DNA of 16,240 nucleotides from Bacteroidota bacterium (GTDB taxonomy: Bacteria; Bacteroidota; Bacteroidia; Chitinophagales; UBA2359). Where the stretch lies: NCBI GenBank assembly GCA_020629895.1, contig JAHDCM010000017.1, forward strand, positions 1 through 16,240. The letters run 5' to 3'. The notes under the pieces are model-generated. The model saw nothing but the letters and a program-made list of their open reading frames with translations, was not told the origin of the DNA and ran no database searches. This document shows positions 8,390 to 14,748 of the stretch, in pieces. The position numbers and the translations under genes are program-made. Every line of letters begins with the position of its first letter. Positions within the stretch are counted from its first letter, which is position 1.

Positions 8390-8581
8390 GGGCGTGTCCC
8401 CCTTTTTGCCAACCAACCTGTCAGGTTGATTGGCAAAAAGGGGGGCGGGCTATCCGCTTGTAGTTGGTTCATAGAAAAAGTGTTCGGCGACTACGCCTAG
8501 CAGTGTCTTCCGCTGTCAGCCCTGCTAGGCGTGCCTCACTACTTTTCTATTTCACCAAGCTACCGCTACTATCCCTCACGC
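8390..8581 (+). repeat. Structured intergenic element, copy A (192 nt)
   Basis: This element shares five blocks with copy B at 10852-11075, read in inverse orientation: GGGCGTGTCCC (8390-8400), GGGCTATCCGCTTGTAGTTG (8447-8466), TCATAG plus GTTCGGC (8469-8488), a 24-nt block (8501-8524, 23/24 identical) and a 26-nt terminal block (8556-8581, identical) ending CTATCCCTCACGC. The predicted fold has a closing stem GCGTG/CACGC (8392-8396 with 8577-8581). A long hairpin pairs 8398-8420 with 8422-8444 (23 bp, one mismatch). A second arm starts GTAGTTGGT/ACCAAGCTAC and is capped by an 11-bp perfect stem (8493-8503 with 8522-8532) around a conserved 18-nt loop. The bases 8332-8389, between the GT4 start and this element, show nothing recognisable. 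It could be a non-autonomous mobile element or a structured RNA. I recall similar GGGCTATCC...CTATCCCTCACGC strings in other Bacteroidota genomes but cannot give a family name. Confidence 0.8.
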
Positions 8582-8593
8582 GGTAGACGGTTG

Positions 8594-8653
8594 AACGATT
8601 AACGTCTGACGATGGAACGATTAACGATTAAACGTTAATCGTCTATCGTTAAT
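8594..8653. repeat. Degenerate heptamer array (AACGATT type) with hairpin
   Basis: The array holds heptamers of the type AACGATT: 8594-8600, a variant AACGTCT at 8601-8607, then two perfect tandem units at 8616-8629, followed by diverged and inverted units. ACGATTAACG (8617-8626) and CGTTAATCGT (8633-8642) form a perfect 10-bp inverted repeat with a 6-nt loop. The array lies directly after the 3' end of structured element copy A and runs into the last codons of the UDP-xylose synthase gene, so it may also act as that gene's terminator-like hairpin. There is no adjacent T-run to make it a classical terminator. Confidence 0.7.
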
Positions 8654-9608
8654 GTATCAAACTTCCCGCTTCAATTTCTTGCTTAAAATACGCATACGTA
8701 GTACTCAAACCTTCTTTACGTCCTATTGTTGGCGACCAATTTAAGATGTTTTTGGCTTTAGTAATATCTGGTTGTCGTTTCTTAGGATCATCTTTGGGTA
8801 GCGGCTCATAAATGACCTTTTGATCACAACCTGTTAGGGCAATAATCTCTTCAGCAAACTCGCGAATAGTAATTTCTTCAGGATTGCCGATATTAACAGG
8901 TAAATGATAATCACTCATTAATAGACGATAAATACCTTCCACGAGGTCACTTACGTAGCAGAAAGAACGGGTTTGTGACCCATCGCCAAATACGGTAAGG
9001 TCATTCCCTTCAATGGCTTGACGTAAGAAGGTGGGTAAGGCACGTCCATCATTGAGGCGCATTCGAGGGCCATAGGTATTAAAAATGCGGACAATACGCG
9101 TTTCTAAACCATGAAAATTGTGATAGGCCATCGTTAAGGCTTCTTGGAAACGTTTGGCCTCGTCGTACACCCCTCGCGGGCCGATAGGGTTTACATTTCC
9201 CCAATACTCTTCATGCTGTGGATGGATCGTTGGATCACCATATACCTCTGAAGTGGAAGCAATAAGGATACGCGCGTTTTTTGCTTTGGCTAGGCCTAAT
9301 AAATTATGCGTACCCAAAGAGCCTACCTTCATAGTTTGGATGGGCATTTTGAGGTAGTCAATTGGACTAGCTGGCGAGGCAAAGTGCAGAATGTAATCTA
9401 AGGAACCTGGTACATGCACGAATTTTGACACATCGTGATGATAGAATTGGAAGTCCTTTAGTGGGAACAGGTGTTCGATATTTTTAAGCCTACCCGTCAG
9501 TAGGTTATCCATTCCGATAACTTCGTAGCCCTCGTCAAGAAAGCGATCGCAGAGATGTGAGCCTAAAAAACCTGCTGCTCCAGTAATTAATACTCTTTTG
9601 GTGGACAT
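8649..9608 (-). CDS. UDP-glucuronate decarboxylase (UDP-xylose synthase), extended SDR family
   Basis: This NAD-dependent enzyme oxidises and decarboxylates UDP-glucuronate and re-reduces it to UDP-xylose in the cytoplasm, supplying the sugar donor for the surrounding glycosyltransferases. From ATG 9608 it has 319 residues. The Rossmann motif GAAGFLGSH is at 10-18, DNLLTGRLKNI at 34-44, the catalytic region ASTSEVYGD at 117-125 and YDEAKR (Y148, K152) at 148-153. QTRSFCYVSDLVEG follows later; its arginine is conserved in UXS proteins and contacts the nucleotide sugar. A start at ATG 9638 would add ten residues ahead of the normal SDR N-terminus and leave 4 bp to the preceding gene; I prefer 9608. 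Its length, TSE triad and lack of an ArnA-type formyltransferase domain favour UXS over epimerases or dehydratases. Confidence 0.88.
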   Translation of the reverse strand: MSTKRVLITGAAGFLGSHLCDRFLDEGYEVIGMDNLLTGRLKNIEHLFPLKDFQFYHHDVSKFVHVPGSLDYILHFASPASPIDYLKMPIQTMKVGSLGTHNLLGLAKAKNARILIASTSEVYGDPTIHPQHEEYWGNVNPIGPRGVYDEAKRFQEALTMAYHNFHGLETRIVRIFNTYGPRMRLNDGRALPTFLRQAIEGNDLTVFGDGSQTRSFCYVSDLVEGIYRLLMSDYHLPVNIGNPEEITIREFAEEIIALTGCDQKVIYEPLPKDDPKKRQPDITKAKNILNWSPTIGRKEGLSTTYAYFKQEIEAGSLIH

Positions 9609-9642
9609 AGCTTGTGTTTTTATTGATTGGGGTGTCATTTAA

Positions 9643-10791
9643 TTATACAGTTACAGTTATGGGATTTTTCTGTTTTTTTGAAATGACTTGTGCTAGAACA
9701 TTTTCATATTGTTTGATTAAGGTATCCCAGTTATATACTTGAAGAATACGTTGGCGGCCTTTTTCGCCTAATTCGGTGATTTTATGATCGTTAGCCACCA
9801 AGTCTTCAATGGTTTCCTGCAAAATTAACTCATTTTCTGGAGGAATTGTGATTCCTGCGTCACTAACTGATTCAGGGCAGCCTGCAATATTGGAGGTAAT
9901 GACTGCACAGCCAGCACTCATGGCTTCTAAAAGCGATTTACTTGCATTTTCTTTTGCAGAAACTAATGAGTAGATTGCTGCCTTTTCTAGGAGGTTTTTA
10001 TATTTTTCTGATTTATTGTTGAGCCAGCCATGCAATACGATTTTTGTTTTGGAGGTGGTAGCTAGTTTTTGAAGTTCATCCATCATAGGGCCATCTCCGC
10101 AGATATGTACTTCATAGCCAATATCTCGATGGGAAACGGCTTTGATGAGATATTGAAAGCCTTTTCGGGGTAATAATCGTCCAGTGGATAGGATGATTTT
10201 GTCTTTAGGAGCGGGTTGAAATTGATTGCTATAAAAACCTTCTCGAATGACTTGGTAAGGAATAGGTGGAGCGATATTCGTATTGGCAAGATTGGCTAAG
10301 TATTGCGAGCCTGAAAAATTGCCAGATGAATCCTTGAGGATATAGTTGAGAATGGGTTTTGTAAATCGGTGTAAAAATAAGAACCGATCATTATTATAGC
10401 CTGGAATATCACTTCCATGACTGGTGATGATGTAAGGAATGCCAAAATTACTATACACCCATTTGGCTACTAAGCCTGTGGGAATGACAAAGTGATTGTG
10501 ACATACATCATACTTGTAGTTTTGCAGATGTCGCTTGAGGAATTTAATCGTATTATAAACGAATGTCACCATTTCGTGTGGGTGGCAGATTTCTTTTTTA
10601 GCTCTAATACAAGGAATTCGAAAGATATTGATGCCTTCTACTACTTCTACATCGGGTAGTTCCTTAAATCCCATTGTGACAACATCTACGCGATGCCCCA
10701 ATCCTACATAACGTTGGGCAATTTCGAAGCTGATGGGACTAGCTCCGCCTCCGAGGGGAGGGAATTCGTAGTTGAGAAAGAGGATGCGCAT
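9643..10791 (-). CDS. Glycosyltransferase family 4 (GT-B fold)
   Basis: This probable retaining glycosyltransferase of the glycan cluster has 382 residues from ATG 10791. The N-terminus MRILFLNYEFPPLGGGA is a classic GT4 opening with the glycine-rich acceptor loop. The C-terminal half shows ILSTGRLLPRKGFQYL (about residues 230-245) and the EX7E motif in KENASKSLLEAMSAG (E281, E289). The reading frame stays open upstream to 10881, but that extension only translates the octamer array and structured element copy B, so 10791 is the real start. The array begins 3 bp before the ATG, occupying the ribosome-binding region. The UDP-xylose synthase gene follows closely, so the two form a pair, possibly making and using UDP-xylose. 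Confidence 0.9.
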   Translation of the reverse strand: MRILFLNYEFPPLGGGASPISFEIAQRYVGLGHRVDVVTMGFKELPDVEVVEGINIFRIPCIRAKKEICHPHEMVTFVYNTIKFLKRHLQNYKYDVCHNHFVIPTGLVAKWVYSNFGIPYIITSHGSDIPGYNNDRFLFLHRFTKPILNYILKDSSGNFSGSQYLANLANTNIAPPIPYQVIREGFYSNQFQPAPKDKIILSTGRLLPRKGFQYLIKAVSHRDIGYEVHICGDGPMMDELQKLATTSKTKIVLHGWLNNKSEKYKNLLEKAAIYSLVSAKENASKSLLEAMSAGCAVITSNIAGCPESVSDAGITIPPENELILQETIEDLVANDHKITELGEKGRQRILQVYNWDTLIKQYENVLAQVISKKQKNPITVTV

Positions 10792-10794
10792 ATT

Positions 10795-10834
10795 AATGAG
10801 TGAATGAGCGAATAAGTAAATGAGCGAATGAGTG
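10795..10834. repeat. Octamer tandem array (AATGAGTG/AATGAGCG type, five units)
   Basis: Five consecutive 8-nt units are visible on the plus strand: AATGAGTG, AATGAGCG, AATAAGTA, AATGAGCG, AATGAGTG. The outer and second/fourth units match as mirror positions, and the middle one has diverged. On the transcribed strand the array ends 3 nt before the GT4 start codon at 10791, so it forms the translation-initiation leader. It lies 17 nt from the CACGC end of structured element copy B. Confidence 0.85.
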
Positions 10835-10851
10835 ATCCAAGCATCGTTTTT

Positions 10852-11075
10852 GCGTGAGGGATAGTAGCGGTAGCTTGCCAAAATGGGTAGCTAGAGCGGC
10901 TTGTGCTGGCAGGGCTGACAACGGAAGACACTGCCAGCGCATTAGCCGAACTTGCTGCCTATGAGGCAACTACAAGTGGATAGCCCGACCCTCATTTCGT
11001 ATATTTTTGTTCGTCTAAGTTTATGCATAGATGCATGAACGGGCGACAAAAATATACGAAGTGAGGGACACGCCC
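10852..11075 (-). repeat. Structured intergenic element, copy B (224 nt)
   Basis: This is the second copy of the element at 8390-8581, in opposite orientation and in the same sense as the glycan operon. Conserved blocks (minus strand) are GGGCGTGTCCC (11065-11075), CGGGCTATCC...TAGTTG (10967-10987), the 24-nt block (10910-10933) and the 26-nt terminal block (10852-10877). The fold is preserved with different bases. The long hairpin pairs 10989-11010 with 11046-11067 (22 bp, one G-T wobble) around a tip carrying two ATGCAT palindromes. The inner arm begins GTAGTTGCC/GGCAAGCTAC instead of GTAGTTGGT/ACCAAGCTAC. The capping stem is GCTGGCAG/CTGCCAGC (10905-10912 with 10931-10938). The closing stem GCGTG/CACGC is kept. 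It fills almost the whole gap between the GT-C and GT4 genes. Confidence 0.8.
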
Positions 11076-11090
11076 AAAATAATGATCAAG

Positions 11091-13574
11091 TTATTGGTCG
11101 CTAGTAGGAATGGCAGTAAAAATCAAATCAGATTTTATAGTCTCTCCTGTTGCTTGTATGCCTTGATTGAATATGTTTTTTATTTCATCTTCATTGAGCA
11201 TATTGTAGTAAAGACGCATGTCTTTTAGCTGCCCATTGAAGGCGTTATTGATATAAATGGGTTTTTCGGCGGTTTTATGAACAGGTAGTTTGTCGAAAGC
11301 ATCTTTTTCGCCATCTATATAAAACCCATAGATAGACCCTTTGGCTCCACCAAATTGGTAGAAGATGACATGATGCCAAAATCCGTCATTGAGAGAAGGT
11401 GTTTCTGCGCTAAGTGTTTTGAGATCGGCTCCATGATTAACTCTGAATCGACCTTGACTACTTTGCTCGAAAATTAGACCATTCTCGCTGAGTTGCCCTA
11501 ATAGGAAGGGGTCACCTGGTTTTTCTGACCTTGTTTTGACCCAAAAGGAGAGAGCGAATGGTTTATTGAGGTCTACGACGTAGTTGGTTTTATATAAAAT
11601 TGAATCGGGAATTCGTTTGCTAGTGGCTTTGGAGGTAATAATTGTTTTCCAGCGATATACCTGACATTCTTTTTTATTAGAAACGAGTGTTACAATCGAG
11701 TTGCCGCGTGTAAATTTGGACTTTTTTTCTTTTGGGAAGCCTTTTCGCCAGATTCCATTACGATGAGAGTCGAGGATCATCCAACCGTTGGGGTTGGCAT
11801 TCATAATGGAGTCTACTTCTCGAAATCGGGCCGCTGATTTGTATTTGTAACGATACACCGTATCTAAGGCGGGGTATTCGTGTAGCAGTGCTTGGTCGTA
11901 GACAGAGGAAATGATTTTAGTATTTTTGAAATCAGTGTCTTTAAAATCTTGAAAGACACTTGTTGCTTGTGTTTTATCATGGTGTACCAATCCAGTGGTT
12001 GCTAGTGCTTTATTTTGAGTAAGCGGTGGATTGATAATGCTGTTTTTAATAGTGAGGGGATTGAATACTGCAAGTATGGCAATGCCCATTAATAAGCGAG
12101 AGAGGTTGGTAAAAAGGCGATCTTCAAATTGGCAGAAATGCTCGAAACAATAGCTAAGACTAGCAGCTATGACGATAATAAAATAGGGCAATAGGTAGAA
12201 GATATATTTGGGAGAATAGTAGCGGTCAAAGAACAGGTAGTATCCTGTAATGATTATGAGTACCATGATTAGGTTGACAAAATAATAACGCGTTTTGGAG
12301 TACAAAGAGCCAATCATTCCGATGAAGAGGAAGAGGTAAACGAGCAGGCGGTTTGCTAGTTCGTTTTGCCACCAATGTACCGGCATGGCTGCTTGGGGAT
12401 ATAGAAAGGTATTGGCCCATTTGATTTCGAAGGTATTGTCGAAGCTCAAGAATTTTACCCGCTTTACCAAGAGTAGAAAGCCTACTAAGAATAAAGCCAA
12501 AAGTGGGACTAACCACTTATGTTTTTTAAATACTTGGAAGAGTTCTTTGAGATGGGTTAGTCCATAGCCTACGAGAGCGGCTGCCATTAAGCCTCCCCCT
12601 ACTTTAAGGGTAGATAGGCGGTCAATAAAAAAGGAATAAACCATTAGGTTGGCTATGAGTAGCCCCAATAAAATGATATATCTACCATTCTCTTTTTTGA
12701 GAGTGGTGAGCATTTCAAGTAGGCGGATAAATAGGAGAATAAATACGACAATAATACCCACATAATAAGCGTGTTCGCGCATGTTTTTAGATACGCCAAT
12801 TGCCCAGGGGGAGGTTGCCCAAAGTAATGCCGCTATTATGCCCGTACCTGTTGATACTTTACGTCCTAAGAAGTAGATCGGTATGGCGGCTAGTCCACCA
12901 AATATGATACTAGGGATACGTCCCCAGTGTAAGTATTCGTGATAGGAGGTGGCTTGCCCAAGCCAGATAAAGAAGGTGGCACAGTAGGTAACTAGTTTTC
13001 CTCTGGAGTATTGGAAGGAGCCGTTCTCAAGTAGCTTTCTGGCACTGGAAAGGTGGTGGTCTTCGTCTCGATAGGAGTCGAGGAAGTCGAGATTCCAGTA
13101 ACGGAGGATGAGTGAGAGGGTAGTGATGGCTAGGAGGAGTAGTGCTATGGTGTATTTTGACACGTTATTGTGCGATGTGCGATGTGCGACGTGCGACGAA
13201 TTATCTAGGGACTGAGGGACTAAGGGATTGAGGGGTTGGAGGAGTAGGGTGAGGGTTCCTAGTATGGCAGCTCCATAAAAGAAGTAGATCCTCAGTGCAT
13301 CTATATTTTGGAAATAGGGGATGGATAGGAATAGGTTGAACAGTATTAAAATGACAAATCCCATTCGAATAGCGGGATACCATTTCTGCGTTTTTTCTTT
13401 GCGAAAAAAAGCAGCGATTCCTAAACCGATTGTGAGTGCATATAGGGATAAATGTACAGTACTATCGAGTGCAATACTTCGATGTCCTAGTGTTAGCATT
13501 AGTACGATAATAATGCTAATAGGTAGCATCCCTTTCAGCAACTGCAATATATTAGCCCACCAACTGGTCTTCAT
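11091..13574 (-). CDS. GT-C membrane glycosyltransferase (ArnT/GT39-like) with C-terminal LamG-like domain
   Basis: The predicted polytopic inner-membrane enzyme uses polyprenyl-phosphate sugars on the periplasmic side. From ATG 13574 it has 827 residues; an open extension to a TTG at 13628 overlaps the GT2 gene further and is disfavoured. The first ~530 residues contain about a dozen hydrophobic segments. The GT-C acidic motif is in the first large loop (SYRDEDHHLSSARKLL, D170-E171-D172), as in ArnT/PMT proteins. Next comes a soluble segment (~530-650), then a jelly-roll LamG-like region (~655-805) with ALSFWVKTR, GFWHHVIFYQFGG, FYIDGE and FNGQLKDMRLYYNML. Such domains bind carbohydrates. 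The fusion is unusual. It overlaps the GT2 gene by 23 bp, and the GT2 product probably supplies its lipid-linked donor. A compound short repeat array is embedded at residues 112-135. Confidence 0.8.
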   Translation of the reverse strand: MKTSWWANILQLLKGMLPISIIIVLMLTLGHRSIALDSTVHLSLYALTIGLGIAAFFRKEKTQKWYPAIRMGFVILILFNLFLSIPYFQNIDALRIYFFYGAAILGTLTLLLQPLNPLVPQSLDNSSHVAHRTSHNNVSKYTIALLLLAITTLSLILRYWNLDFLDSYRDEDHHLSSARKLLENGSFQYSRGKLVTYCATFFIWLGQATSYHEYLHWGRIPSIIFGGLAAIPIYFLGRKVSTGTGIIAALLWATSPWAIGVSKNMREHAYYVGIIVVFILLFIRLLEMLTTLKKENGRYIILLGLLIANLMVYSFFIDRLSTLKVGGGLMAAALVGYGLTHLKELFQVFKKHKWLVPLLALFLVGFLLLVKRVKFLSFDNTFEIKWANTFLYPQAAMPVHWWQNELANRLLVYLFLFIGMIGSLYSKTRYYFVNLIMVLIIITGYYLFFDRYYSPKYIFYLLPYFIIVIAASLSYCFEHFCQFEDRLFTNLSRLLMGIAILAVFNPLTIKNSIINPPLTQNKALATTGLVHHDKTQATSVFQDFKDTDFKNTKIISSVYDQALLHEYPALDTVYRYKYKSAARFREVDSIMNANPNGWMILDSHRNGIWRKGFPKEKKSKFTRGNSIVTLVSNKKECQVYRWKTIITSKATSKRIPDSILYKTNYVVDLNKPFALSFWVKTRSEKPGDPFLLGQLSENGLIFEQSSQGRFRVNHGADLKTLSAETPSLNDGFWHHVIFYQFGGAKGSIYGFYIDGEKDAFDKLPVHKTAEKPIYINNAFNGQLKDMRLYYNMLNEDEIKNIFNQGIQATGETIKSDLIFTAIPTSDQ
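13170..13239. repeat. Compound 7-mer/8-mer tandem array inside the GT-C gene
   Basis: On the plus strand there are four 7-nt units, GTGCGAT, GTGCGAT, GTGCGAC, GTGCGAC (13170-13197). After a 10-nt spacer come four 8-nt units, GGGACTGA, GGGACTAA, GGGATTGA, GGGGTTGG (13208-13239). The array is translated as part of a loop between hydrophobic segments (residues about 112-135, including VPQSLDNSSHVAHRTSH), with polar residues unlike the flanking membrane helices. Neither unit length is divisible by three, so any change of one or two units shifts the reading frame. Confidence 0.85.
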
Positions 13575-14508
13575 TTTTATTTTCGATGATTTTTGCGATA
13601 CTGTAGGATTGGTCGTCTGTTGTTTCAAAATAGCTTTTGAGGATGATGTCTGCTATTAGACCAAAAATAAATAATTGAATACCACTAAGGTAGAGGAATG
13701 TAGTGAGTAGTGGCCATGCGGTTTCCGACATCCCTTGTCCTGCGAAGAAGGAGAGGATGGTGAAAGACAAGGAGAGGGTTCCTAGAATGAGCAGAACAAT
13801 ACCAATACTTCCAAGTAGGTGTAATGGGCGGGCAGCATATTTATTCCAGAACCAAACAGAGATCATGTCAATAAACCCTTTGATGGTGCGTCTCCAATTG
13901 TATTTGGTAACCCCTGCGGTACGCGCTCGATGATTGACCACGATTTCCCCTACTTTAAAACCTTTAATTTTAAGGATAGCAGGAATGAATCGGTGCATTT
14001 CCCCATACAAGCTGATTCCTTTAAAACATTCTTTGCGGTAAATTTTGAGGGAACAGCCACTATCATGAATACCATCATTGATAAGTATTTTACGTAGAAA
14101 GTTGGCACCTCTGGAGACGAAGTTTTTAAAGAAGGAGTCTTTTCGATTTTTTCGCCAGCCCGATACGACATCTAACTGGTTGGTTTCTAGATGCTTGATG
14201 AGATTAGGTATATCATTCGGATCATTTTGACGATCACCATCCATAGTGACAAGGTAGGGATATTTTGCGTGTTTAATACCTGCATCAAAACCTGCTGTTT
14301 GTCCAAAATTTTTACGTAATTGGATCAATACGACGGGGTCTAATTGGCTGGTTAATTCAGCGGTTCGATCGGTAGATCCATCGTCAATAAAAATAATTTC
14401 GTAGATATAGCCTTCCCGTTCACATACTTCTTTTATTTCACGATGCAGTTCCTGCACGTTCTCCTCTTCGTTGTAAACGGGTACTATAACAGATAGCTTT
14501 GTGGACAT
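13552..14508 (-). CDS. GT2 polyprenyl-phosphate glycosyltransferase (DPM1/GtrB-like)
   Basis: The predicted enzyme moves a sugar from a nucleotide donor to a polyprenyl phosphate at the inner membrane, making the donor used by GT-C enzymes outside. It has 318 residues from ATG 14508. The GT-A nucleotide-binding DDGSTDRT (D42, D43), the DxD motif MDGDRQND (D90, D92) and SGCSLKIYRKE are present. RTAGVTKYNW, typical of DPM1/GtrB relatives, precedes two C-terminal membrane helices (about residues 230-255 and 270-290). The open frame to TTG 14583 is not used: it would begin inside the -33 box of the promoter at 14553-14584. This is the first gene of the glycan operon and overlaps the next by 23 bp, supporting a donor-maker/donor-user pair. 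Confidence 0.88.
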   Translation of the reverse strand: MSTKLSVIVPVYNEEENVQELHREIKEVCEREGYIYEIIFIDDGSTDRTAELTSQLDPVVLIQLRKNFGQTAGFDAGIKHAKYPYLVTMDGDRQNDPNDIPNLIKHLETNQLDVVSGWRKNRKDSFFKNFVSRGANFLRKILINDGIHDSGCSLKIYRKECFKGISLYGEMHRFIPAILKIKGFKVGEIVVNHRARTAGVTKYNWRRTIKGFIDMISVWFWNKYAARPLHLLGSIGIVLLILGTLSLSFTILSFFAGQGMSETAWPLLTTFLYLSGIQLFIFGLIADIILKSYFETTDDQSYSIAKIIENKNEDQLVG

Positions 14509-14552
14509 TCGTATTTTTTGATGTTGCGGGCATTTGGACGAACCTTGACCAG

Positions 14553-14584
14553 CAAAAGTAACAGTTTCAGGTGGTAGCCCCAAA
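14553..14584 (-). promoter_or_regulatory. Bacteroidota-type promoter of the glycan operon
   Basis: On the minus strand a perfect -33 TTTG (14584-14581) is followed after exactly 20 nt by a perfect -7 box TACTTTTG (14560-14553), fitting TAnnTTTG. Transcription would start near 14546, giving a leader of about 38 nt to the ATG at 14508. Confidence 0.72.
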
Positions 14585-14603
14585 CTAAAGCCGTTTAATT
14601 ACC

Positions 14604-14637
14604 TGTAAATTACATTGGTATAATGGTAAAGTTATAC
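14604..14637. promoter_or_regulatory. Paired dyads upstream of the glycan operon promoter
   Basis: A perfect palindrome TGTAAATTACA (14604-14614) is followed by GTATAA-8 nt-TTATAC (14618-14637). They lie in the divergent region, about 20 bp upstream of the operon's -33 box and about 60 bp from the MBOAT promoter. They could be operator half-sites, but AT-rich dyads also arise by chance. Confidence 0.28.
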
Positions 14638-14694
14638 ATGTTTGGTGGTATGAAGCGTCTTGGGTGTCATTTGTGCATAAATTTTTGAGATAAA

Positions 14695-14726
14695 TTTAGA
14701 ATAGGAGAAGACAAGTAATATCTTTG
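14695..14726 (+). promoter_or_regulatory. Bacteroidota-type promoter of the MBOAT gene
   Basis: A perfect -7 box TATCTTTG (14719-14726, TAnnTTTG) is preceded at 20 nt by TTTA (14695-14698), a three-of-four match to the -33 TTTG. Initiation near 14733 would give a short leader of about 16 nt before ATG 14749. No Shine-Dalgarno sequence is visible, as is usual in this phylum. Confidence 0.6.
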
Positions 14727-14748
14727 TTGACTTATTTTAAGTTAAGAT

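Noticed and set aside
8398..8444. Hairpin of copy A as a Rho-independent terminator
   Set aside because: Neither strand has the required T-run directly after the 3' arm, and an unrelated hairpin at the same place in copy B shows it belongs to the element.
10792..10881. Upstream extension of the GT4 frame through 10881
   Set aside because: It only translates the octamer array and element copy B; MRILFLNYEFPP at 10791 is the standard GT4 start.
11023..11036. Two ATGCAT palindromes as a separate protein-binding site
   Set aside because: They form the tip of the long hairpin of element copy B and have no counterpart in copy A.
8390..11075. CRISPR array or insertion sequence
   Set aside because: There are only two inverted copies with no regular spacers, and no transposase or Cas gene lies between or beside them.
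13575..13628. Longer N-terminus of the GT-C gene from a TTG at 13628
   Set aside because: It starts with TTG, lies wholly inside the GT2 coding region and adds a polar segment absent from typical GT-C starts; ATG 13574 is better.
14509..14583. Longer N-terminus of the GT2 gene from a TTG at 14583
   Set aside because: The extension covers the -33 and -7 promoter boxes, and GT2 proteins normally begin a few residues before SVIVPVYNEE.
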